NCBI GenBank assembly: GCA_965261455.1
Contig: OZ253453.1
Coordinates: forward strand, 496,001 to 560,000
Source: DAOUKH01 sp965261455
Lineage (GTDB): Bacteria; Chloroflexota; Dehalococcoidia; SHYB01
Direction of reading: 5' to 3'
Length of the DNA stretch: 64,000 nucleotides
Below are positions 52,632-62,032 of the stretch, in pieces (position 1 is the stretch's first letter; every line of letters begins with the position of its first letter). A program made the position numbers and the translations under genes. The notes beneath the pieces are model-generated. The model did not search any database, was not told the origin of the DNA, and saw only the letters and a program-made list of their open reading frames with translations.

Positions 52632-53872
52632 TAGATGATCCCCGCGCGCCGCAGCGCAGGCAGCTCGGCGCGGTCGATGCCGAGCATCCCGCAGTAGACG
52701 GCCTCGTTGTGCTCGCCGAGGCGCGGGGCGCGCCGCTCCACGGCCCACGGCGCCAGCGTTTTCGACGCCGGCGACTCACTTTGGTCATGGCCGAAGCGGA
52801 AGGGCGGCCCGGGGATGCGGAGGGGCCCCGAGCGTTCGTCGGGAACGTGGATGAAGAAGCCCCGCTCCGCGAGGTGCTCGTTGGCGGCGAGGTCGGCGAC
52901 GGTGTAGAGCGGGGCGGCGGGCGCGCTGCGCGCCTGGCACAGGTCGAAGATCTCCTGGGCGGTGTGGGCCCGGAGCCAGGGTTCGAGCAGGTCGTAGATC
53001 TCGCGGGCGTAGACGGCCCGCTGCCGCCCCCCGCCGAGGAAGAGGTCCGTCGTGGCCCAATCGGGGTTGCCCATCGCGTCGACCAGCCCGGTCCACTGCT
53101 GATCGGTCAGGCACATAAGGTAGACATAACCGTCCTTACAGGGGAGCAGCGCGGTTGGGGCGTTGCCTTCCGTGCGCAGGCCGACGCGGGACTTCTCGGC
53201 GCCGTTCATCAGGTAGTCGCTGACCTCAACGGCGAGGTAGAGCATGGCGAGCGTCTCGGCTTCGGCGATGTCGATCGCCTGGCCGCGCCCCGTCTTCTCC
53301 CGTGCGTGAAGGGCGATCATGGCCGCCGCCGCCACCGAGACGGCCCCCCAATGGCTGGCGTGATAGTACGCGCCGTGCAGGGGGGCCCGCCCCGGCGCGC
53401 CCATGTAGACGTGGGACGAGCCGCTGCCGTGCCAGCTTGTCAGATCGTAGCCCCGGTAACCGGCGTAGGGGCCGGAGCGCCCCAGGCTGCTCACCGCGAC
53501 GGTGATGAGCCCGGAGTTATCCCGCGCCAGCGTCTCGTGGCCGAGCCCCAGGCCGTCGAGCTCGCCGGACTGACTGCCGTCGATGAGCACGTCGGCGGTC
53601 TCGGCGAGACGCTGGAAGAGGCGCCGGCCCGTCGCCGCCGACGGGTCGAGGGTCACGCCTAGCTTGTTGGCGTTGTTGAAGAGATGCTGGGCGCTGGCCT
53701 CGGCGTCGGGCGCGTCGCCGGGGAACGGCCCGTGCAGGCGCGCGGGCTCGGCGCCGTCGGGCGACTCGATCTTGATGACCTCCGCGCCGAGGTCGGCGAG
53801 CAGGCGTCCACCGTAGGCCGCGTTCACCCACGGGCCGTATTCAACGACGCGGACGTTCTCCAGCGGGCGCAC
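52631..53872 (-). CDS. CaiB/BaiF CoA-transferase, first of an overlapping pair
   Basis: Start taken as GTG 53872 (GGAG eleven bases upstream). A TTG at 53929 gives a longer frame but falls inside a consensus -35 box. 413 residues: RPLENVRVVEYGPWVNAAYGGRLLADLGAEVIKIESPDG and VSSLGRSGPYAGYRG. The catalytic Asp position reads Ser (YYHASHWGA), as in the degenerate N-terminal halves of the fusions. Translationally coupled to the next gene. Divergent from a HerA-like ATPase. Confidence 0.88.
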   Translation of the reverse strand: MRPLENVRVVEYGPWVNAAYGGRLLADLGAEVIKIESPDGAEPARLHGPFPGDAPDAEASAQHLFNNANKLGVTLDPSAATGRRLFQRLAETADVLIDGSQSGELDGLGLGHETLARDNSGLITVAVSSLGRSGPYAGYRGYDLTSWHGSGSSHVYMGAPGRAPLHGAYYHASHWGAVSVAAAAMIALHAREKTGRGQAIDIAEAETLAMLYLAVEVSDYLMNGAEKSRVGLRTEGNAPTALLPCKDGYVYLMCLTDQQWTGLVDAMGNPDWATTDLFLGGGRQRAVYAREIYDLLEPWLRAHTAQEIFDLCQARSAPAAPLYTVADLAANEHLAERGFFIHVPDERSGPLRIPGPPFRFGHDQSESPASKTLAPWAVERRAPRLGEHNEAVYCGMLGIDRAELPALRRAGII

Positions 53873-53900
53873 GATGCCGATGGCTCCTCTCTCCGTGAGG

Positions 53901-53929
53901 ATTTGAGCCGCGCCGGCGGCTTTTGTCAA
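53901..53929 (-). promoter_or_regulatory. Promoter of the split CoA-transferase pair
   Basis: Minus strand TTGACA (53924-53929), 17-bp spacer, TCAAAT (53901-53906), followed 28 bases later by the GTG start. Confidence 0.6.
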
Positions 53930-53966
53930 TCAACGGCGGCGTGTTCCGCGGAGCGCACCGCGCGCG

Positions 53967-53972
53967 TACAAT
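53967..53972 (+). promoter_or_regulatory. -10 box TACAAT, leaderless start of HerA-like gene
   Basis: GCGTACAATGCGCCCC-ATG: seven bases between box and ATG at 53980, so transcription should start at the initiator codon. No ribosome-binding site. Confidence 0.55.
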
Positions 53973-53979
53973 GCGCCCC

Positions 53980-55659
53980 ATGCCGACCGACGACCCTCTC
54001 ACGCCGGCCAACGGGGCGGACCCCGCCACTTCCGTGCCGTCGTCCGGCGGCGACCAACTCGGCATGGTCGTGGGAGGGTCGCTGACCAAGGGCATCGACG
54101 TGCGCCTCGAAGGAGGCGTCCCCATCGAAGAGGTCTCGGTGGGGCGTTTCGTCACCATCCAGGCGGAGCGCCGACGCTTCTTCGGCGTCGTCACCGACAT
54201 CTCGCTGGGGCAGACCGACCCCGCCATGGTGCTCACCCCGCCCGACGTGGACGACGACTTCATCCGCGCCGTGGTCAGCGGCGCCAACGCCTTCGGCCTC
54301 ATCCACGTCGTCCCTTACCTCACCCAGACCGGCGCCGCGGGCCTCGACGACGGGCCGCTTCCCGCGAAGACCGTCCCGCCCCACTTCGCCCCGGCTCGCT
54401 ACAGCGCACCGCAGGAGATCGAGGCGATCTTCGGCGAGAACGACAACGACCACCTCTGGGTGGGCAGCCCGCTGGATATGGAGGAGGCCCCGATCTGCCT
54501 CGACGCCGACCGGCTCACCGAGCGCAGCACCGGCGTCTTCGGGAAGACGGGCACCGGCAAGTCGTTCCTGACGCGGGTGCTGCTTGCCGAAATCGTGATG
54601 AAGGGCCACGCGGTGAGCCTCGTCTTCGACATGCACAGCGAATATGGCTGGGCCTCGCCCAGCGAGTCGGGGGGCCAGGTGAAGGGGCTCAAGCAGCTTT
54701 TCCCCGGCCGTGTCGGCGTCTTCACCCTCGACGACGCCTCGACGCGCCGTAAGGGGGCCAGCGCCGACTACGTGGTCCGTATCGGCTACGACGACATCGA
54801 GGCCGCCGACGTGGCCTCCGCCGCGGGCGTCCTCGGCCTCAACGAGACCCAGGTCCAGGCCATCGAGCGGCTGGAGAAGCGCCACGGGCGCAAGTGGCTG
54901 CGCGCCCTGCTTGACGCGGACGGCGGGGACGAACTGACCGAGCTCGCCGGCGGCGTCGAGCACGAGGGAACGCTCGCGGCGGTCCACCGGCGCGTCCAGC
55001 GCCTCGGCGCCCTCGACTTCCTGACCGCTGACCGGCCTGAAGACTCGGTGCGCCGCATCATGGAGTACCTGGAAGCGGGGAAGCACGTCGTCCTCGAGTT
55101 CGGACGTCACCGCAACAACCTCGCCGCCTACATCCTTGTGGCGAACCTGCTGACGCGCCGCATCCACGAGAAGTACGTGGACCGTGTCGAGGCGTCGCTG
55201 GCGGGGAGCGGCAAGCCACCGCCGAACCTGGTCATTGCCGTCGAAGAGGCCCACAAGTTCCTCAGCCCCGGCGTCGCCGGCTACACCAGCTTCGGGACCA
55301 TCGCGCGGGAGCTTCGCAAGTACAACGTTACGCTGCTCATCATCGACCAGCGCCCCAGCGGCATCGACCACGAGGTGCTGTCGCAGATTGGCACCAAGCT
55401 GACGTGCCTGCTGGAAGACGACCGCGACATAGACGCCGTGCTCGCCGGCGTCTCGGGCCGCGGCGAGCTTCGGGCCGTCCTCGCCAAGCTGGAGACGAAG
55501 CAGCAGGCGCTTATCTTCGGCCACGCCGTCCCCATGCCGGTGGTCGTCCGCACGCGCACCTACGGCCCCGACTTCTACAAGAGCGTCGGCTACCTCGAAC
55601 CGGCGGAGCGCCAAGCCGCCCTCGCCCGCGACGTCGACGACTTGTTCGGGGGTCGGTAG
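53980..55659 (+). CDS. HerA-like DNA translocase ATPase, housekeeping type
   Basis: 559 residues: an N-terminal HAS-barrel (LGMVVGGSLTKGIDVRLEG, VGRFVTIQ), Walker A GKTGTGKSFLTRVLL (about 188-202), DMHSEYGW, Walker B NLVIAVEEAHKFLSP and the sensor GTIARELRKYNVTLLIIDQRPSGI, closing with LIFGHAVPMPVVVRTR. It differs in domain plan from the HerA at 18800 and has no NurA or methyltransferase neighbour, so it is likely a cellular DNA-processing protein. Confidence 0.9.
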   Translation: MPTDDPLTPANGADPATSVPSSGGDQLGMVVGGSLTKGIDVRLEGGVPIEEVSVGRFVTIQAERRRFFGVVTDISLGQTDPAMVLTPPDVDDDFIRAVVSGANAFGLIHVVPYLTQTGAAGLDDGPLPAKTVPPHFAPARYSAPQEIEAIFGENDNDHLWVGSPLDMEEAPICLDADRLTERSTGVFGKTGTGKSFLTRVLLAEIVMKGHAVSLVFDMHSEYGWASPSESGGQVKGLKQLFPGRVGVFTLDDASTRRKGASADYVVRIGYDDIEAADVASAAGVLGLNETQVQAIERLEKRHGRKWLRALLDADGGDELTELAGGVEHEGTLAAVHRRVQRLGALDFLTADRPEDSVRRIMEYLEAGKHVVLEFGRHRNNLAAYILVANLLTRRIHEKYVDRVEASLAGSGKPPPNLVIAVEEAHKFLSPGVAGYTSFGTIARELRKYNVTLLIIDQRPSGIDHEVLSQIGTKLTCLLEDDRDIDAVLAGVSGRGELRAVLAKLETKQQALIFGHAVPMPVVVRTRTYGPDFYKSVGYLEPAERQAALARDVDDLFGGR

Positions 55660-55664
55660 CCCCT

Positions 55665-56075
55665 CTACAACTTCGCCCTGATCTTGGTGAAGTCGAAGCT
55701 GGTGATGTCGTCTAGGGGGATAGTGTAGACCAAGCGGTCCGCCGAGCCGCGGTCGATGGGGTCTGGGGGAAGACGCTCGGCGAGGGCCGGGTCGTCCAGA
55801 CGCTCGGCGCTCCCGTGGACGGTGACGCCCTTGATCTCGTAGTAGGTGGGGTACTGGTCGTTCATGCAGACGACGCGCGGGTCGCGCTCGATGTTTGCGG
55901 CGGCGCGCGTCCCGGCGGGGACGGCGAAGACGATCCGCTCGCCGTCGATCAGGGAGGCGGCGAGGTCGCCCCAGGGGGAGCCGTCTTCGTCCAACGTGCC
56001 CAGCACGATCCAGGGTTTGGGGCCGATGAAGGCGGCGACCTCTTCGATGGACATGGCAATGGACTCGCGGGGCAT
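55665..56075 (-). CDS. PPOX-fold protein, small type A (second copy)
   Basis: 136 residues, paralog of the protein at 41730: MSIEEVAAFIGPKPWIVLGTLDEDGSPWGDLAASLIDGERIVFAVPAGTRAAANIERDPRVVCM and the same ending, ITSFDFTKIRAKL. It converges with the HerA-like gene six bases away and starts two bases after the type B stop. Confidence 0.85.
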   Translation of the reverse strand: MPRESIAMSIEEVAAFIGPKPWIVLGTLDEDGSPWGDLAASLIDGERIVFAVPAGTRAAANIERDPRVVCMNDQYPTYYEIKGVTVHGSAERLDDPALAERLPPDPIDRGSADRLVYTIPLDDITSFDFTKIRAKL

Positions 56076-56077
56076 GG

Positions 56078-56512
56078 CTAGCGCACCTCCTCGAGGAAGC
56101 CGGTCATGGTCGGGGTGACTTCTATCACGATCCGTTTGCCCGACTTGAGGCGGTCCTCCGTCCGCGACGAGAGCCCGGTTTTCGTGCCCTGGCGCTCTCC
56201 CGCGTGCGTGGGCATCTCGGTAGCGTTGACGACGCGGTTCACGCCCTTGAACTGCACGGCCCGGGCGTCGTCGTTGGAATCGTAGCCGTTGAGGACGACC
56301 CAGGAGGTCCGCTCATCGCGCTGAGCGTTGCGCGTCTTGTGGCTCCTACGGTACGTCGTCACGCGCATACGGCCCTCGTCGTACCACCCGGTCATCGGGT
56401 GGCCCGTCGGCGAGCCGTCCTTGCGCACCGTCAGGATGAAAGTGCGAGTGTGGGCCTTCAAGAAAGCCTCCACCTCGGGGGGAACGGGGATGCCCGTGGG
56501 GTCGTCGCTCAT
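56078..56512 (-). CDS. PPOX-fold protein, type B (second copy)
   Basis: 144 residues, paralog of the protein at 42174: VEAFLKAHTRTFILTVRKDGSPTGHPMTGWYDEGRMRVTTYRRSHKTRNAQRD and RIVIEVTPTMTGFLEEV. Flavin/F420 split barrel. The pair with 55665 reproduces the pair at 41.7-42.7 kb and likewise lies divergent from an amidohydrolase gene. Confidence 0.85.
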   Translation of the reverse strand: MSDDPTGIPVPPEVEAFLKAHTRTFILTVRKDGSPTGHPMTGWYDEGRMRVTTYRRSHKTRNAQRDERTSWVVLNGYDSNDDARAVQFKGVNRVVNATEMPTHAGERQGTKTGLSSRTEDRLKSGKRIVIEVTPTMTGFLEEVR

Positions 56513-56738
56513 GCGCGGTCTCCTTGCTCTACGCTTGGCCCGATGGTAGCACGCCGCGCGCGCGTTGGCAGTCGGCTGGCGGCGTGAGTGGAAAGATTCA
56601 TGGTAGGATTGCGCGGTCGAGGCTAGAGGTTAGCAACGGAAGCCAGGGCGAGCTCGGCGGAGCTTTTTGCACGGCGAGCATGGAGAGAGCATCGCGATGC
56701 TGCGATGCCGTGGGGACGATAGGCGAAGGGGGTAGGCC

Positions 56739-58439
56739 ATGGCGGAGTACGACCTCGTTATTCGCGGCGGAACCATTGTCGATGGGAGGGGCCTGCCACG
56801 GTACAAGGCCGACTTGGCGGTGAAGGACGGTCGCATCGCGAAGATAAGCGGCAGGATCCCCGCCGGCGGCGCCCGGGAGATCGACGCGAGCGGCTGCATC
56901 GTCGCGCCGGGGGCTGTCGACCTCCACACGCACTATGACGCGCAACTGAACTGGGACCCGTATTGCTCGTTGTCCGGGTGGTTTGGCGTAACTTCTCTGA
57001 CGATAGGCCAATGCGGCTTTGGTTTTGCTCCGACGAAGCCGGAAGACCGCGAGCTCAACATGCGGATGATGAACCGCGTGGAGGCGATTCCGCTGGAGTC
57101 CATGCGGCTGGGCATGCGGTGGGACTGGGAGACGTTTCCCGAGTATCTCGATAGCTTGGACCGACAGGGTCTCGGCCTGAACGTCGGGGCCTTGTTCCCC
57201 TGCTCTCCGCTGCGGGCCTACATCATGGGCATGCTGCCCGCCCGCGAGCGGACCTCGGCGACCGAAAAAGAGCTCAACATGATGAAGAGCCTCTTCCACG
57301 ACGCCATGAAGGCGGGGGCGTTTGGCTTTTCGGCGAACAAGAGCGCGGAGGACCGCCCCGACGACGGCGGGTATCTCCCGACCCACATCGCGTCCGATGC
57401 GGAGTTCCTTGCACTGGCCGAAGTGTTGGGAGAGTTCGGCGTGGGCCACATCGGTTGGACGATCGGCTATCCGATCTTCGATGACCGGACGGCGCAATAC
57501 GACCTGGTCACTGAAATGGTTCGGATGAGCGGCAGACCGGCGCATATCAACTGCATTTCTCCCACCCCCCAGGATGAGGCGTGGGTGGCGTCGGCGCGCG
57601 CCGAGGGGCTCCCGCTCGTCATTCAGCAGCCGACGATTTTCCCCGACGCGATCTTCAAACTCACCGAGTACAACCTCTTCGACGTCTACCCCAATTGGAT
57701 TCAACCGCTGGTCGGCGGCCGCGAGGAACGCATGGTCAAGCTGCGCGACCCCGAGACCCGCGCCGCGATGAAGCGCGACCTCGAGGTGCAGGGCAGCCTC
57801 ACCAACCGGACGGATTGGAACAGGTTCTACGTCATGGAGGCCGCCCACGAGCGGAACCGGCAGTACGAAGGCAAGACGATCGCGGAAATCGCGGCCGAAC
57901 TGGCCAAGCATCCCGTCGATGCCTTCATCGACCTGGCGCTGGACGAGGACCTGGAGACCGAGTTCATCGCGAACGCCGGCGCCGGGGACAGGGATGACGA
58001 CGAGCTCGCCCGGCTCATCTTGAATCCGTTCAGCCACATCTCCCTGTCCGACGGCGGCGCGCACACGAGGTTCTTGACGGTGAGCACCTGGCCCGTCAAT
58101 TTCCTCTCAACCTGGATTCGAGACAAGGAGATCATGACGCTCGAGGAAGCCCACGTGAAGATCAGCGCTTACCCCGCCTGGTTCGCCGACTTCAAGGACC
58201 GCGGCACCCTTCAGCTTGGGGCTTGGGCGGACATCATCGTCTACGACCTCGATGCGCTGGGCTTTTTGCATCCGAAGCCTGTCTTTGGATTCGACTTCCC
58301 CGGTGGGGAGCGCCGCATCATTCAAAAGGCCACTGGGCTCCGCTACACCATCGTCAACGGGGCCGTCACTTTCGAGGAGGCCGAGTGCACCGGCGCGCTT
58401 CCCGGCAAGCTCCTTCGCAGCTACGACATGGTTGCTTGA
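56739..58439 (+). CDS. D-aminoacylase-like amidohydrolase
   Basis: 566 residues. An N-terminal beta-sandwich (YDLVIRGGTIVDGRGLPRYKADLAVKDGRIAKI) and the metal motif VDLHTHYDAQLNWDP (about 60-74) mark the metallo-dependent hydrolases of the N-acyl-D-amino-acid deacylase type, as does TIGQCGFGFAPTKPEDR. The C-terminus returns to the sandwich (LQLGAWADIIVYD). It may deacylate D-amino acid or related amides, or open a cyclic imide. A MaoC-like gene follows 34 bases later, likely in one operon. Confidence 0.9.
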   Translation: MAEYDLVIRGGTIVDGRGLPRYKADLAVKDGRIAKISGRIPAGGAREIDASGCIVAPGAVDLHTHYDAQLNWDPYCSLSGWFGVTSLTIGQCGFGFAPTKPEDRELNMRMMNRVEAIPLESMRLGMRWDWETFPEYLDSLDRQGLGLNVGALFPCSPLRAYIMGMLPARERTSATEKELNMMKSLFHDAMKAGAFGFSANKSAEDRPDDGGYLPTHIASDAEFLALAEVLGEFGVGHIGWTIGYPIFDDRTAQYDLVTEMVRMSGRPAHINCISPTPQDEAWVASARAEGLPLVIQQPTIFPDAIFKLTEYNLFDVYPNWIQPLVGGREERMVKLRDPETRAAMKRDLEVQGSLTNRTDWNRFYVMEAAHERNRQYEGKTIAEIAAELAKHPVDAFIDLALDEDLETEFIANAGAGDRDDDELARLILNPFSHISLSDGGAHTRFLTVSTWPVNFLSTWIRDKEIMTLEEAHVKISAYPAWFADFKDRGTLQLGAWADIIVYDLDALGFLHPKPVFGFDFPGGERRIIQKATGLRYTIVNGAVTFEEAECTGALPGKLLRSYDMVA

Positions 58440-58473
58440 TCTCTCGCATGTGGGACCGCCTCGCAGGGACGAA

Positions 58474-59598
58474 ATGATTACCGCATCACTCGACTACCCG
58501 TCCGCCATCCAGGCTGAAATCGACGACTACTGCCGACTCCTAGGCGAGGAGTTGACCGATGGCTATGCGTTCAATCGAGTAGCGACCGGCGACGCCATTC
58601 GCCATTTCGCCTGGGGCATCGGGGACGACAATCCTCTCTGGACTGATGAAGGGTATGGCGGAGAGACCCAGTACGGCGGTGTGGTGGCGCCGCCCATGTG
58701 GATCTACAGCTGCTACCAAGCCGGAGGCCTTGGCCTACCTAGCTTTACCGGGCTCCACATCGGCACCGAGTGGACGTTCAACCACATGGTGAAGGCCGGG
58801 GATGAGATTCAAGGCGTCCACGTTCGGACTGAGATCTCTCCCAAACCTGTCAGGCACGCCAAGAGGGCCCTGTACCAGGCCACGTTAAACCGCTACACGA
58901 ACCAGCACGGCGAGGTCGTGGCGGAGCGTCTCTTGAAGGAGTTGCGGTTTCTGCCGCAGGACATCGCTCAGGACCACTATATGACCCAGCCTCGTCCCAC
59001 CTATACCGAGGATGAGCTGCGCCGCATCACCGACGACTACACCGGCGAGACGTGCCAGGGCTCGACGCCGAGGTATTGGGAGGACGTGGAGGTCGGGGAC
59101 GAGCTCCCCATGATCGTCAAGGGCCCGTTTACGCCGCGCGACTCGATCGCCTACTACATGGGGATCGGTTCGCGCTCGCACGTCGCGCACAAGGGCTTCT
59201 GGATTGAGCTACGGCGCACCCACCCAGACCGCATAATCATCGATCCCGAGACGGGGCTGCCCGAAGAACGGCAGATGCACCACGTCAAGGACAGCATGGC
59301 CCAGGCCCGCGGGATGCCGTATTGCTTCGAGATTGGCCCGCACCGCGTCGCGAACATGGCCCACGCCGTGACGAACTGGATGGGCGACGACGGCTTCCTC
59401 AAGAGCTTCAACGCCCGGCTTCGCCAACCCACCTTCGTCGGCGACATCTATCGAGTCGACGGCAAGGTCACCGGCAAGAGCAAGGAAGATGGGGAGCCGC
59501 TGGTGAACCTGGAGATCAACGCGGTGAACCAGGACGGAACGCTCGTCTCGCCGGGCCAGGCGGTGGTGAGGCTTCCTTCGAGGGCCGCCGGCTCCTAG
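58474..59598 (+). CDS. MaoC-like double-hotdog dehydratase/hydratase
   Basis: 374 residues from ATG 58474. The first hotdog holds RHFAWGIGDDNPLWTDEGYGGETQYGGVVAPPMWIY, close to the (R)-hydratase core D-x(4)-H though the His position is changed. The second half has FTPRDSIAYYMGIGSRSHVAHKGFWIE and ANMAHAVTNWMGDDGFLKSFNARLRQPTFVGD, typical of MaoC_dehydratase acting on CoA thioesters. With the upstream deacylase it suggests amide opening followed by hydration of an acyl-CoA. It converges with a tandem CoA-transferase gene. Confidence 0.85.
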   Translation: MITASLDYPSAIQAEIDDYCRLLGEELTDGYAFNRVATGDAIRHFAWGIGDDNPLWTDEGYGGETQYGGVVAPPMWIYSCYQAGGLGLPSFTGLHIGTEWTFNHMVKAGDEIQGVHVRTEISPKPVRHAKRALYQATLNRYTNQHGEVVAERLLKELRFLPQDIAQDHYMTQPRPTYTEDELRRITDDYTGETCQGSTPRYWEDVEVGDELPMIVKGPFTPRDSIAYYMGIGSRSHVAHKGFWIELRRTHPDRIIIDPETGLPEERQMHHVKDSMAQARGMPYCFEIGPHRVANMAHAVTNWMGDDGFLKSFNARLRQPTFVGDIYRVDGKVTGKSKEDGEPLVNLEINAVNQDGTLVSPGQAVVRLPSRAAGS

Positions 59599-59614
59599 CG
59601 AAGCCGTACGGACG

Positions 59615-62023
59615 TCAGACCAACGCGCGGCACTCGACAAGGTCCGCAACCTCACGGGTCGCCATGCCGAGGAGGTCGTGGCAGACGTAGCCGTTGTGTT
59701 CGCCCCAGAGGGGGGCGCCGCGGCGGATTTCGCGGGGGACGCCTTCGAGGTTGAGCGGCGACGGGTAGGTCCACGCCTCGCCGACGACGGTGTGGCGGAC
59801 GCGCTGGAGCGAGCCGCGGGCCTGGAGGTGCGGATCTTCGAGGGTGTCGCGGACGTGATTGACCGCGGCGGCGGGCACGCCGTGCTTGCGGAGCGTCTCC
59901 CCGGCTTCGCGCTTGGGCAAGCGCCGCGTCCACTGCGCGACGCGTTCGGCGATCTCGCTGGCGTGGGCGCGCCGCCCTTCGTCGGTGGCGAAGCGGAGGT
60001 CCTCGGCCCAAGCCGGACGTCCCATCGCCTCCTTCAGGCCGTGGAAATGCGCGTCGGTACGGACGGCGATGGCCACCCAAGAGTCATCCGCCTCGTCCTC
60101 GCCAAGACAGCGGAACGAGCCGTGGACGGCGACGAACGGGTCGCGGTCCTCGGGCTTGGCGGGGAGGACGCCGTTCAGGGCGCAATCGAGGATGGGCTCC
60201 GGCATTGTGTGCAGGGCGACCTCGGCTTGTGCCACGTTGAGATAGGCGCCTTCGCCGGTCTCGGAGCGCCGGCGCAGCCCGGCGAGCATCAAGGTCACTC
60301 CGACCATGGCGGAGACGTAGTCGGTGTAGACGAAAGTCGAGTGGGTGGGCGGACCGCCCTCGTAGCCGCCGAGTCCGGCCATCCCGGTGACCGCTTCGAG
60401 CAGCGGGCCGTAGGCGATGAAGTCTCTGGCGGGGCCGGTGTCGCCGAAACCGTTGAGCGAGAGCATGATGATGCTGGGATTGGCCCGCCGGATCACCTCG
60501 TAGGGAACGCCGAGGCGCTCCATGGTTCCGGCGGCGAAGTTTTCGACGACGATGTCGCTGAGTGCGACGAGGCGTAGAAAGGCGTCGCGTCCCTCGCCGG
60601 TGGTGAGGTCGAGCGTGAGGCTCTTGGCGTGGCGGTTGACCTGGTTGTAGTAATAGCTGCGCTCGGGGCCGGCCTCGCCGCCCGCCATGGGCCAGTTACT
60701 GCGCAGGTTGTCGGGCCGCTTCGCGGTCTCGATCTTGATGACCTCGGCGCCCGCGTCGGCAAGCGTCGCGGCGCCGAAGGGCGAGGCAATGGCCGCGCCA
60801 AGCTCGATGACACGCAAGCCGGTGAGGGGAAGTGCCGAGGCCGCCGCGCCCTCACCCGTGCCCTCTTCGTTCACGGGCGAGGGCGGCCAGGCTTCCTCAA
60901 CGCGCGCGGTATGCTCGCCGGCTTCGGGGGCGGGCCCCGGCGGTGTCCAGGTCTGGCCGCGGCACCGGAAGGGTGGGCGAAGGTGGAGCATCTCGCCGAG
61001 CCGCGGGTGTGGCGCCCGGACGAAGACGTCGCGTGCCTCGAAGTGGAGGTCGGCGAGCACTTCATCCATTGCCCGCGCGGGGCCGATGGGAGTGTCCTTG
61101 GCCTGGGCGCGCACGTAGAGGTCTTCCTTGGCCTGCTCGTCGAGCCACGGCTGCATGATGTTGTTAAGGTCTTCCTTGTACTGCCCCCGGATGCGGCGGT
61201 CGGTGAACATCGGCGCCGTGGTCCACTCCGGCGAGCCCATGAGCTCGACGAGCCGTTGCCAGTGGGCTTCTTGGACCAAAAAGATGCTCGCCCACCCGTC
61301 TTTGACGCGGTAGAAGTCGAAGGGGGACATCCCATGGATCCGTTCGTCGCGGGCGGCGATCACGCCCTCCGCCGAGTACTGGTTCAGGGGCGTCGCCAAC
61401 ATGGGAATCATCCCCTCGACCTCGGCGATGTCGGCGTAGCGCCCCCGCCCGTCGGCGCCGCGCGCCAGGAGCGACAGCACGGTCGCCGCCGCCGCGCAGT
61501 AGCCGCCGATGATCGCCGCGGGTCGTCCCGGCAGCGAGAGGGGCGGCTGCGTCACGCTCTCGACCTGTGGCGGTGTGACAAAGCCGGCCCCGCTCATGTG
61601 GAAGGCGACGGAGGGGTAGCCCGGCGCCTGGGCCAGCGGGCCAGAGCGCCCGAAGGCGCTGACCGACGTGATGATGAGACTGGGATTCTCCCGGCGCAGC
61701 CGTGCCAAGGCGGCCGCTACGGCGGGGTCGTAGTCCAGATGGCCTTCGACGATGACGTCGGCACGGGCAGCGAGCCGATCGAGGGTTGGGTCATCCGCCT
61801 CGATCGTGACGCTGCGCTTTCCTGCGTTGAGGTGTTCGAAGAGAAGACTGCGCCGCACGCCGTCGGGGCCCGTCTTGAACGGCGGCAGGGCACGCCCGGG
61901 CTCGCCGCCCGGCGGCTCGATCTTGATCACGTCGGCCCCGAGGTCGGCGAGTATCTTGCCGCAGAGCGGGGCGGTGAGGGCCTCGCCCCATTCGAGCACG
62001 TTGATACCGTTGAGGAATGACAT
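59615..62023 (-). CDS. Tandem CaiB/BaiF CoA-transferase fusion
   Basis: 802 residues with two family III domains: GINVLEWGEALTAPLCGKILADLGADVIKIEPPGG at the start and a second from about 390, LTGLRVIELGAAIASPFGAATLADAGAEVIKIE. By manual alignment the first half reads Ala (RPAAIIGGYCAA) at the catalytic Asp and the second keeps Asp (VYTDYVSAM). The gene starts nine bases after the hydantoinase stop, so the two are cotranscribed. Likely activates the acid product of the hydantoinase-type enzyme as a CoA thioester. Confidence 0.9.
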   Translation of the reverse strand: MSFLNGINVLEWGEALTAPLCGKILADLGADVIKIEPPGGEPGRALPPFKTGPDGVRRSLLFEHLNAGKRSVTIEADDPTLDRLAARADVIVEGHLDYDPAVAAALARLRRENPSLIITSVSAFGRSGPLAQAPGYPSVAFHMSGAGFVTPPQVESVTQPPLSLPGRPAAIIGGYCAAAATVLSLLARGADGRGRYADIAEVEGMIPMLATPLNQYSAEGVIAARDERIHGMSPFDFYRVKDGWASIFLVQEAHWQRLVELMGSPEWTTAPMFTDRRIRGQYKEDLNNIMQPWLDEQAKEDLYVRAQAKDTPIGPARAMDEVLADLHFEARDVFVRAPHPRLGEMLHLRPPFRCRGQTWTPPGPAPEAGEHTARVEEAWPPSPVNEEGTGEGAAASALPLTGLRVIELGAAIASPFGAATLADAGAEVIKIETAKRPDNLRSNWPMAGGEAGPERSYYYNQVNRHAKSLTLDLTTGEGRDAFLRLVALSDIVVENFAAGTMERLGVPYEVIRRANPSIIMLSLNGFGDTGPARDFIAYGPLLEAVTGMAGLGGYEGGPPTHSTFVYTDYVSAMVGVTLMLAGLRRRSETGEGAYLNVAQAEVALHTMPEPILDCALNGVLPAKPEDRDPFVAVHGSFRCLGEDEADDSWVAIAVRTDAHFHGLKEAMGRPAWAEDLRFATDEGRRAHASEIAERVAQWTRRLPKREAGETLRKHGVPAAAVNHVRDTLEDPHLQARGSLQRVRHTVVGEAWTYPSPLNLEGVPREIRRGAPLWGEHNGYVCHDLLGMATREVADLVECRALV

Positions 62024-62032
62024 AAGGGTCGC

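Noticed and set aside
53873..53929. TTG 53929 as start of the CoA-transferase gene
   Set aside because: The TTG is part of a TTGACA -35 box with a TCAAAT box 17 bp on; a GTG at 53872 starts right before the family's first motif.
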